Assembly: GCF_002531575.1 (NCBI RefSeq)
Contig: NZ_NWTI01000006.1
Span: 124,001 to 188,000 of the forward strand
Length of the DNA stretch: 64,000 nucleotides
Reading direction: 5' to 3'
Source of the DNA: Bradyrhizobium sp. Y36
Lineage (GTDB): Bacteria > Pseudomonadota > Alphaproteobacteria > Rhizobiales > Xanthobacteraceae
Part shown: positions 57,518 through 64,000 of the stretch, one piece after another
Numbering within the stretch: position 1 is the stretch's first letter
How the letters are laid out: every line of letters starts with the position of its first letter
Program-made: the position numbers and the translations under genes
Notes under the pieces: model-generated
What the model was told of the DNA's origin: nothing
The model's database searches: none
Seen by the model: the letters and a program-made list of their open reading frames with translations, nothing else

Positions 57518-59032
57518 ATGGCGAGAGAAGCAGTTTCGACCACGAGCGGGCCGGTCACGGGCCTCACGCAAAACGGTGTACGCGTCTTCAAGGGCGTGCC
57601 CTATGCGACCGCGCGGCGTTTTGCGAAGCCCGTGGCGCCGGATCCGTGGACGGAGCCGCTGAGCTGCACGGAGCACGGCGCCTACGCGCCGCAGCCCGGT
57701 CATCTCGATCACGCGGCTGAGGCCGCCTGCCTCAGCCTCAACATCTGGGCGCCGGCGACGGATCGTCCGCTGCCGGTGCTGTTTTTCGTCCATGGCGGCG
57801 CCTTCGTCACCGGCGGCGGAGCCGATTACGACGGCGCCTTCCTCGCCGCGCACGGCCCGGCGGTGATCGTCACCATCAACTACCGGCTGGGCCCGCTCGG
57901 CTTCCTGCAGCTGCATCGCCATGGTCTTGCGGAGGCGAGCAACCTCGCGCTCCAGGATACGCTCGCCGCCCTCGATTGGGTGCGCGCCAACATCGCCAAG
58001 TTCGGCGGCGATCCGGATGCGATCACGCTCTCCGGCCAGTCCGCCGGCGCCTCCATGGTGATTGCGCTGGCAACCTTGCCGCAGGCCAGAGGCAAGTTCA
58101 TCCGCGCCCTCGCGCTCAGCGCGCCCGGGCGCAACATCATGAGTGCCGAGCATGCCGACGACGTCGCGCGACGCGTGATCGACGAGCTCGAACTGTCGCG
58201 TGATCCGGGCAAGATTGCTTCCGTGCCGCTGCAAGAGCTGTTCGCGGCGGTGGATCGGGTCGGCCGCAGGATCGCCGACGAGACGGAGCAGGGCACCTTG
58301 TTCGGCCCGGTGCTCGACGGTACGGTGATCCCGCGCGAGCCGCGCGACGTCTTCGCCGACGGGACGCTGCGCGACATCCCGCTCTGGCTCGGCTCCTGCC
58401 GCGACGAGATGGTGATGTTCCTGAAGAGCACGCCGCCGGCCGCGATGATCCGCACCACCGAGCGGCAGCTGCGCGCCGCATTCGGCGATGTCGGCTGGGA
58501 GCGCCTGCTGTCCTGTTATCGCGCCACCGCGCGTCCCGACGAGGATCCGTACGAGGCGCTGCTGTCGGACGCGTTCTGGCACCGCCCGATGGCCGATCTC
58601 GCGCGGCTCCACGCCGGGGCCGGCGGTGCGGTGTGGCTGAGCCGGTTCGATCATCGCCCCTCGCTGGAGCCGTTCCTGTCGCAAGGCCCGACCCACGGCG
58701 CCGACAACGCCTGTCTCTGGGCGCACTTGCCTGATTTCATCGATCGCCCGATTCTGAGGCGCAAGGGCGGCCCGATGACTTTGGGCGACGTCGAGGTCGC
58801 CACGCGCTTTCAGTCGGACGTGCTGCGCTTCGTCACGCGCGGCAGGCCTGATGCCGCGGAGGCCTGGCCGCCGTGCACGCCGGGCAGCGAACCGGTCGCG
58901 CTGTTCGATCAGCCGTTTCGTGTCGTCTCGCTCAAGGACAGCGCGCGGTCGCTGCTGTGGACGGAGCTGCTGGCGCAATCCGGTGCGCCCCAAGCTCACC
59001 CGATCGCGAAATCCGCGGCCGTCTCCGCGTGA
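57518..59032 (+). CDS. Type-B carboxylesterase/lipase family protein
   Basis: The 504-residue product is an alpha/beta hydrolase of the carboxylesterase B family with no signal peptide: GVRVFKGVPYATARRF, CLSLNIWAPA, the oxyanion-hole motif FFVHGGAFVTGG, YRLGPLGFL, NLALQDTLAALDWVRANIAKFGGDPDAITLSGQSAGA with the nucleophile serine in GQSAG. The charge-relay glutamate and histidine should lie around residues 290-400. ATG 57518 (AGGGCAGG upstream) is preferred to GTG 57512. Its last 37 nt overlap the convergent racemase gene. Confidence 0.87.
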   Translation: MAREAVSTTSGPVTGLTQNGVRVFKGVPYATARRFAKPVAPDPWTEPLSCTEHGAYAPQPGHLDHAAEAACLSLNIWAPATDRPLPVLFFVHGGAFVTGGGADYDGAFLAAHGPAVIVTINYRLGPLGFLQLHRHGLAEASNLALQDTLAALDWVRANIAKFGGDPDAITLSGQSAGASMVIALATLPQARGKFIRALALSAPGRNIMSAEHADDVARRVIDELELSRDPGKIASVPLQELFAAVDRVGRRIADETEQGTLFGPVLDGTVIPREPRDVFADGTLRDIPLWLGSCRDEMVMFLKSTPPAAMIRTTERQLRAAFGDVGWERLLSCYRATARPDEDPYEALLSDAFWHRPMADLARLHAGAGGAVWLSRFDHRPSLEPFLSQGPTHGADNACLWAHLPDFIDRPILRRKGGPMTLGDVEVATRFQSDVLRFVTRGRPDAAEAWPPCTPGSEPVALFDQPFRVVSLKDSARSLLWTELLAQSGAPQAHPIAKSAAVSA

Positions 59033-59685
59033 ATGGCCGTGGTGTCGAACGTCTCGACCGAAATGTCGTCAGGGCCGACCAGCATCGTGATCTCGGTGCA
59101 GCCGAGGATGATGCACTCCGCGCCGGCGGCGACCAGCGCGGCCATCACATCCTGATAGCGGCGCCGTGAGGGGTCGGTGACGATACCAAGGCACAGCTCG
59201 TCGTAAATGATGCGGTTCACATCGGCGCGCGCCTCGGTGGGAGGAACCAGCACGTCGAGATCATGCGCGCGCAGCCGGTCGATGTAGAAATCCTCCTCCA
59301 TCGTGAACTTCGTGCCGAGCAGCCCGACCCGCCGGTAGCCCTTCGCCCGGATCCGCTGCGCCGTCGCGTCGCCAAGGTGGATGAAGGGAACGGTCACGCT
59401 GGCGATGATGTCGGGCGCCAGTTTGTGCATCGTGTTGGTGCAGAGCACGATCGCCCGCGCACCGGCGCCCTCGAGACGCCGCGCGACCTCGGCCAGGCTG
59501 GCCGCCGCCTCGCTCCAGCGCCCCGCATACTGCATCTGCTTGATCTCTTCGAAATCGTAGGAATACAGCAGCAGCGGCGCCGAATGCAGCTTGCCCATGC
59601 GGTCGCGGACCCGCTCGTTGATCAGCTTGTAGTAGAGCGCCGTGCTCTCCCAGCTCATGCCCCCGATCAGGCCGATGGTCTGCAT
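58996..59685 (-). CDS. Aspartate/glutamate racemase-family protein
   Basis: The 229-residue product matches the RacX/YgeA branch of amino-acid racemases: N-terminal QTIGLIGGMSWESTALYYKLINERVRDRMG, first catalytic cysteine in IVLCTNTMHKL and second in ECIILGCTEITMLV. These cofactor-independent enzymes interconvert D- and L-amino acids; which amino acid is unknown. ATG 59685 is fixed by homology. It overlaps the 3' end of the esterase gene by 37 nt, tail to tail. Confidence 0.87.
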   Translation of the reverse strand: MQTIGLIGGMSWESTALYYKLINERVRDRMGKLHSAPLLLYSYDFEEIKQMQYAGRWSEAAASLAEVARRLEGAGARAIVLCTNTMHKLAPDIIASVTVPFIHLGDATAQRIRAKGYRRVGLLGTKFTMEEDFYIDRLRAHDLDVLVPPTEARADVNRIIYDELCLGIVTDPSRRRYQDVMAALVAAGAECIILGCTEITMLVGPDDISVETFDTTAIHAETAADFAIG

Positions 59686-59780
59686 TCCCTTGTCCTCGAT
59701 GTCCAGGTTCGGCCAGAGGGTAGACGAAAATGTCGAAGCCCGGTAGTCGCCGCTTGATTGCGGCGGCTGGTCTGGCGCGC

Positions 59781-59819
59781 ACCATCCTGGATTACGCTGC
59801 GCTCCATCCGGGCTACGCT
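59781..59819. repeat. Short dispersed repeat (ATCCTGGATTACGC type)
   Basis: CCATCCTGGATTACGC, then GCTCCATCCGGGCTACGC, is a recognisable piece of an intergenic element common in Bradyrhizobium and Rhodopseudomonas. It opens a 1.2-kb repeat-rich stretch. Confidence 0.5.
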
Positions 59820-59929
59820 GTCGTGCCTGTGTCGCTCCCCTGTCAATCCGCTTTCGCAAAAACATTCCGCTTTACCGAAATTCGGTTTTGACGTATGTGT
59901 CGGCCATCCTGATCCGGGATAAGGGGCGG

Positions 59930-60400
59930 TCGTACGTCGCAACGAGCCGCGGATCGGGGAGCGGTGGACGCGGCAGCGCCGTGCACGAGGGGCGGGAGCA
60001 GGGCGGGATGAACCCCGTGAGGTCCTGGCTTCGTGCGGACGAGCGGCGCTGAAGCGTACGGCCAATGCGCGTGGTCCTGGCTGTCGTTGCTACAGCCAAG
60101 CCTTGCGGAGGTGCGCCGAGCCCGACCGGGTAAAGCGCGCCGTCAATCCGCGAGGTGACGGAGGCAAGCAGGAATTCGTCTCCGGGGAGAGCGCGCCATA
60201 CGCCGTCAAACATCGCGCAGGGAAGGCCGGATGTCTGGCTGCCCTGGAGCGCTCCTGTGCCTTGCGTGTGCATCACTCTTGCACGGGAGTCTTGCGGGTG
60301 CCAGCCGGCACCCGGCCTTCCCTGCGCCCTTTCTGTTAGAGGGCGTGAAGAAGAGAGCAAAACTCGGGCGCAAAGCGCCGCGAGGAGGAGAAGGCATGTC
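59930..60400 (-). repeat. Long dispersed repeat resembling spurious repetitive ORFs of Bradyrhizobium
   Basis: On the minus strand the translation contains GVWRALPGDEFLLASVTSRIDGALYPVG and GKAGCRLAPARLPCKS-like segments that I recall from many short hypothetical proteins annotated across Bradyrhizobiaceae. These are translations of a repeated DNA element and not of a gene. The plus strand has CGCAGGGAAGGCCGGATGTC and GCCGGCACCCGGCCTTCC arms. I therefore call repeat DNA, no gene. Confidence 0.6.
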
Positions 60401-60422
60401 TGCGAGTCACAACCTCCGACAT

Positions 60423-60517
60423 CGTAGGATGGGCAAAGCGCAGCGTGCCCACGCGTCTGTTGCTCATAGAGGCAGATCGTGGGCACGGCGCAAGCGCGCC
60501 TTTGCCCACCCTACGGC
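60423..60517. repeat. 95-bp palindromic repeat
   Basis: The ends CGTAGGATGGGCAAAGCGC and GCGCCTTTGCCCACCCTACG are near-perfect inverted copies, and an inner pair CGTGCCCACG/CGTGGGCACG extends the stem. This is a well-known intergenic palindrome type in Bradyrhizobium. Confidence 0.8.
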
Positions 60518-60610
60518 ACTGTGGCTTTCTGGGTCCCGGCTCTGCGCAGCAACGCGAAGGGCGTTGCAGCGCGTCCGGGACAGGCGAGAGACGCGTCAAG
60601 CCACATGCTC

Positions 60611-60734
60611 CGTCATTGCGAGGAGCCCGCGACAAAATTGCGAAGCAGTTTTGCGCTGGCGACGAAGCAATCCAGAGTCGTTGTCGCGAGGGGATTCTGG
60701 ATTGCTTCGTCGCAAGGGCTCCTCGCAATGACGA
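60611..60734. repeat. Palindromic repeat, same family as 48024-48110
   Basis: The element begins CGTCATTGCGAGGAGC and ends GCTCCTCGCAATGACG, with GACGAAGCAATCCAGA and TCTGGATTGCTTCGTC internally. It is longer than the copy after uxuA because of an insert around 60630-60655. Confidence 0.82.
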
Positions 60735-60941
60735 GGTGGCCAGAGCCGGGCCCATCTCGCCGGGGGCTGCGTTCGTCATTGCCGCGACACATCATCGCAA
60801 ATGGGCGGTCGTGCAAACGGCACCGGCGGGCATGACGCCTGCGCAGGCTACGAGAAGCCTTTCGATCTTGCGCGCCCACCCGGCCTGTCCTACGCAGTCT
60901 GCGAATAAGTGCGCATCGCCCAAAGCCTTGAGGGAGCCGAC

Positions 60942-62603
60942 ATGACCATCCGCAACACCCGCACCGGCGGCCAGATCCTGATCGATCAGCTCGTCGCGCA
61001 AGGCGTCGAGCGCGTCACCTGCGTGCCGGGGGAGAGCTATCTCGCGGCGCTCGATGCGCTGCATGACAGCCCGATCGACGTCGTGATCTGCCGCGCCGAG
61101 GGTGGCGCTGCCATGATGGCGGAGGCCTATGGCAAGCTCACCGGCCGACCCGGCATCTGCTTCGTCACCCGTGGCCCCGGCGCGACCAACGCCAGCCACG
61201 GCGTCCACATCGCGATGCAGGATTCGACGCCGATGATCCTGTTCGTCGGCCAGGTCGACACCGGCATGCGCGAGCGCGAGGCATTCCAGGAGCTCGACTA
61301 CAAGGCGGTGTTCGGCACCATGGCGAAATGGGCCGTCGAGATCGATCGCCCCGACCGCATTCCGGAACTGGTGGCGCGCGCCTTCCGCGTCGCCATGCAG
61401 GGCCGTCCCGGTCCCGTCGTGATCGCGCTGCCGGAGAACATGCTGACCGAGACTGCGGCCGTTGCCGATGCCATGCGCATCGAGCCGGCGGTGAGCTGGC
61501 CGGCGCCTTCCGACATCGAGCGCGTCGGTGCGATGCTCGCGGGCGCCAAAGCGCCGCTCGTCATTCTCGGCGGCTCGCGCTGGTCCGATGACGCCACCAA
61601 GAGCATCGCGCGCTTTGCCGAGCGGTTCGACCTGCCGGTCGCGACCTCGTTCCGCCGGGCCTCGCTGATCGATGCCGACCATTCGCATTATGCCGGCGAT
61701 CTCGGCATCGGGCCGAGCCCGGGCCTGAAGGCGCGCATCGACAACGCCGACGTCGTCCTCCTCATCGGCGGCCGCATGTCGGAGATGCCGTCCTCGTCCT
61801 ACACGCTGCTCGACATTCCCAATCCGAAGCAGAAGCTGATCCACGTGCATCCCGGCTCCGAGGAGCTTGGCCGAATCTATCAGCCCGAGCTCGCGATCCA
61901 GGCGACGCCTGCCGCGTTCGCCGCGGCGGTCGAGACGCTGAAGCCTTCAGGCGCCGTTGCCTGGAAGGGTGAGGCCGCCAAGGCGCATGCCGATTATCTC
62001 GCCTGGACCGACAAGGCGCGCGAGCTGCCGGGCACGTTCCAGTACGGCCAGGTCATGACCTGGTTGCGCGACCGGCTGCCGAAGGACGCGATCGTCTGCA
62101 ACGGCGCCGGCAATTATGCCGGCTGGATCCATCGCCATCATCGCTTCCACAGTTTTGCGGCGCAGCTCGCGCCGACCTCGGGTTCGATGGGTTACGGCGT
62201 GCCGGCGGGCGTGCTGGCCAAGCGACAATACCCGGATCGCGTCGTCGTCGCCTTCGCCGGCGACGGCTGCTTCCTGATGAACGGCCAGGAGTTCGCCACC
62301 GCCGTGCAGTACGACGCGCCGCTGGTCGTGATCGTCGTCGACAATTCGCAATACGGCACCATCCGCATGCACCAGGAGCGCGATTATCCGGGCCGCGTCG
62401 TCGGCACCCAGCTCAAGAACCCGGACTTTGCGATGTACGCCAAGGCATTCGGCGGACATGGCGAGCGCGTCGAGCGCACCGAGGAGTTCGCACCTGCGTT
62501 CGAGCGTGCGCTCGCCTCGGGCAAGCCGTCGATCCTCCATTGCATCATCGATCCCCGCGCGATCTCGGTCGGCAAGGATTTTACGCCCGCGGTGAAGGCG
62601 TAA
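60942..62603 (+). CDS. Thiamine diphosphate-dependent acetolactate synthase-like enzyme
   Basis: The 553-residue product has the three-domain ThDP enzyme fold. The N-terminal domain carries the catalytic glutamate Glu53 in CRAEGGAAMMAEAYGKLTGRPG and the GPGATNASHG segment; the central domain has PLVILGGSRWSDDATK; the C-terminal ThDP-binding motif is FAGDGCFLMNGQEF. It lacks a nearby small subunit, so it is unlikely to be the biosynthetic IlvB; oxalyl-CoA-, benzoylformate- or sulfoacetaldehyde-type decarboxylases are related options. GAGGGAG lies before ATG 60942. It is followed 4 nt later by a DadA-like gene, which points to amino-acid or 2-oxo-acid catabolism. Confidence 0.82.
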   Translation: MTIRNTRTGGQILIDQLVAQGVERVTCVPGESYLAALDALHDSPIDVVICRAEGGAAMMAEAYGKLTGRPGICFVTRGPGATNASHGVHIAMQDSTPMILFVGQVDTGMREREAFQELDYKAVFGTMAKWAVEIDRPDRIPELVARAFRVAMQGRPGPVVIALPENMLTETAAVADAMRIEPAVSWPAPSDIERVGAMLAGAKAPLVILGGSRWSDDATKSIARFAERFDLPVATSFRRASLIDADHSHYAGDLGIGPSPGLKARIDNADVVLLIGGRMSEMPSSSYTLLDIPNPKQKLIHVHPGSEELGRIYQPELAIQATPAAFAAAVETLKPSGAVAWKGEAAKAHADYLAWTDKARELPGTFQYGQVMTWLRDRLPKDAIVCNGAGNYAGWIHRHHRFHSFAAQLAPTSGSMGYGVPAGVLAKRQYPDRVVVAFAGDGCFLMNGQEFATAVQYDAPLVVIVVDNSQYGTIRMHQERDYPGRVVGTQLKNPDFAMYAKAFGGHGERVERTEEFAPAFERALASGKPSILHCIIDPRAISVGKDFTPAVKA

Positions 62604-62607
62604 GGCG

Positions 62608-63873
62608 ATGGCAGCGGGTCGCCACGTTGCGATCATCGGCGCCGGCGCGGTCGGCGTCGTCAGCGCCATCGAGGCGCTGCGCGAGGGCCATCGCGTCACC
62701 CTGATCGATCCGGGCGAGCCCGGCGGCGAACAGGCGGCGAGCTACGGCAATGCCGGCTGGCTGTCGTCGCATTCGGTGATTCCGCCGGCCGAGCCGGGCA
62801 TCTGGAAGAAGGTGCCGGGCTATCTGATGGACCCGCTCGGTCCGCTCGCGATCCGCTGGTCCTATCTGCCGAAGGCGCTGCCCTGGCTGGTCAAGTATCT
62901 GCTCTCGGGCTGGACCCCCGCGCGGGTCGAGAAGACAGCGTTTGCGCTGCGCGATCTGCTCAAGGACGCGCCGTTGCTGCACCGGAAGCTCGCGGAGGAA
63001 GCGGGTGTCCCCGAGCTGATCGAACGCAACGGCGTGATGCACGTGTTTCCCTCGCGCGGCAATTTCGACAACGATCTCGGCTGGCGTCTGCGCAAGAAGG
63101 TCGGCGTCGAATGGCTGGAGCTCAGCGCCGACGAGATGCGTCAGCGTGAGCCTGACCTGCATCCGCGCTACACCTTTGGCGTCGTGGTGGAGGAGGCCGG
63201 GCGCTGTCGCGATCCCGGCGCTTATGTTGCAGCGCTCGCCAGTCATGCGATTGCAAGTGGCGTCACTCATGTGCGGGCCAAGGCGACCGGCTTGAGGCTT
63301 GATGGCAACAAGCTCGTGGCCGTTCTCACCGAGACCGGCGAGATCGCCTGCGATGCCGCCGTCGTCGCGGCCGGTGCCCGCTCGAAGCAGCTCACGGCAT
63401 CGATAGGCGATTCCCTGCCGCTGGAGACCGAGCGCGGCTATCACGTGATGATCGAGAATCCGGAGGTCGGTCCGCGCAGCTCGATGATGGCGTCCGACGC
63501 CAAGATGGTGGTGAACTGGACCAACAAGGGCCTGCGCGCCGCCGGCACGGTCGAGATCGCCGGCCTCGAGGCGGCGCCGAACTGGAAACGCGCCGAGATC
63601 CTGCGCGACCATCTCCTCGGCATGTTTCCGAGGCTGCCGAAGGACATTCCGGCCGCGCGCATAAAAACCTGGTTTGGGCATCGGCCGAGCATGCCGGATG
63701 GACGTCCCTGCATCGGCTATGCGCGCGCCTCGCGCGATATCGTCTATGCTTTCGGCCACGGCCATGTCGGCCTGGTCGGCTCGGCCCGTACCGGCCGGCT
63801 CGTCGCGCAGCTCCTCAGCGGCAAGCCGCCCGAGATTCCGCTTCTGCCCTTCGCGCCAGAACGTTTCCTCTGA
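62608..63873 (+). CDS. FAD-dependent D-amino-acid dehydrogenase-like protein (DadA type)
   Basis: The 421-residue product has the N-terminal FAD motif AIIGAGAVGVVSAIEALREGHRVTLID (residues 8-34), GNAGWLSSHSVIPPAEPGIW typical of DadA, and the C-terminal WFGHRPSMPDGRPCIGYA and VYAFGHGHVGLVGSARTGRLVAQLLSG. DadA-type enzymes oxidise D-amino acids to 2-oxo acids. It lies directly after the ThDP enzyme and before a racemase-family gene, so racemisation, oxidation and decarboxylation could form one short route. Confidence 0.87.
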   Translation: MAAGRHVAIIGAGAVGVVSAIEALREGHRVTLIDPGEPGGEQAASYGNAGWLSSHSVIPPAEPGIWKKVPGYLMDPLGPLAIRWSYLPKALPWLVKYLLSGWTPARVEKTAFALRDLLKDAPLLHRKLAEEAGVPELIERNGVMHVFPSRGNFDNDLGWRLRKKVGVEWLELSADEMRQREPDLHPRYTFGVVVEEAGRCRDPGAYVAALASHAIASGVTHVRAKATGLRLDGNKLVAVLTETGEIACDAAVVAAGARSKQLTASIGDSLPLETERGYHVMIENPEVGPRSSMMASDAKMVVNWTNKGLRAAGTVEIAGLEAAPNWKRAEILRDHLLGMFPRLPKDIPAARIKTWFGHRPSMPDGRPCIGYARASRDIVYAFGHGHVGLVGSARTGRLVAQLLSGKPPEIPLLPFAPERFL

Positions 63874-63882
63874 GGTCGCATC

Positions 63883-64000
63883 ATGACCCATTCAGCCCAT
63901 TCGCCCTCCCGCATCGCCCGTGGCGGCAAGGCCATCTATGGTGCGCCGCTCGGCATCCTGATGCTGGAAGCGCGCTTTCCCCGCATTCCCGGCGACATGG
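63883..64000 (+). CDS. Aspartate/glutamate racemase-family protein, 5' part only
   Basis: The first 39 codons are present and run off the window: a short hydrophilic start followed by GKAIYGAPLGILMLEARFPRIPGDM. The pattern G.PLGILML...FPR.PGD. is one I associate with an Asp/Glu (hydantoin) racemase-related family. The catalytic cysteines would lie beyond the edge. ATG 63883 is 9 nt after the DadA-like stop with TGAGGTCG upstream. It is probably co-transcribed with the two genes before it. Confidence 0.65.
   Translation, partial: MTHSAHSPSRIARGGKAIYGAPLGILMLEARFPRIPGDM

Noticed and set aside
59686..60941. A possible CRISPR array or transposon in the repeat island
   Set aside because: The repeats are inverted, of different families and not evenly spaced, and no transposase or cas gene is present.
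59872..60945. Several short overlapping frames in the region before the ThDP enzyme
   Set aside because: They are translations of dispersed palindromic repeats; the same peptides are often annotated as hypothetical proteins in this genus.

Overview
The window reads as a high-GC alphaproteobacterial chromosome, almost certainly Bradyrhizobium or a close relative. The grounds are the rhizobial flagellar gene order, the flaF/flbT pair in place of fliD/fliS, two short FlaA-type flagellins, a Rem/FtcR/LafR-type regulator, and several families of intergenic palindromes typical of Bradyrhizobium. The regulator and the paired ~30 kDa flagellins fit the lateral (inducible) flagellar system rather than the subpolar one; that assignment is inference from gene content.

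Region 1 (1-32.4 kb) is one continuous flagellar locus, nearly all on the + strand with many stop/start overlaps. It holds a partial DUF1217-type gene (-); motA-fliM-(small membrane protein)-fliN-fliG-flhB; flgB-flgC-fliE-flgG-flgA-flgI-motE-flgH-fliL-fliP; two tandem flagellins; fliF-fliH-motB-motC-fliK-lytic transglycosylase; flgE-flgK-flgL-flaF-flbT-flgD-fliQ; flhA-fliR-FliJ-like-cheL/flgJ-FlgN-like-second FliL-like; and the convergent lafR/ftcR-type regulator (-). fliI and flgF are not present and probably lie beyond the left edge. Two regulatory layers are visible. A promoter-like box (CAAG-N10-TAG and variants) recurs ahead of the transcription-unit heads, usually 30-36 nt before the start codon. 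A structured 5' leader with covarying stems precedes both flagellins, and its last stem pairs with the Shine-Dalgarno sequence.

Region 2 (32.4-40.1 kb) is mixed. It has an AT-richer regulatory gap, a membrane/coiled-coil protein of unknown function, a MarR regulator with a C-terminal cysteine cluster, a Tat-exported dienelactone hydrolase-type protein, a serine beta-lactamase-fold hydrolase, an SDR/epimerase, a CbbY-type HAD phosphatase and an NTF2-fold protein.

Region 3 (40.1-48.0 kb) is a hexuronate/aldonate catabolic unit: a fructuronate reductase-type mannitol dehydrogenase (-), a GntR/FCD regulator with an UxuR-like operator, a three-component TRAP transporter, a zinc L-idonate 5-dehydrogenase-type enzyme and mannonate dehydratase (uxuA).

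Region 4 (48.1-55.2 kb) is a LysR regulator divergent from a spermidine/putrescine-type ABC transporter operon. Between the ATPase and the other transporter subunits sit an HAD hydrolase and a PuuB-like FAD amine oxidase, so import and oxidation of an amine are likely coupled.

Region 5 (55.3-64.0 kb) has a TetR regulator divergent from an MHS-type MFS transporter, a carboxylesterase, an Asp/Glu racemase, a 1.2 kb island of dispersed repeats, then a ThDP-dependent acetolactate synthase-like enzyme, a DadA-like FAD dehydrogenase and a second, truncated Asp/Glu racemase-family gene. The last part looks like a small D-amino-acid or related catabolic operon.
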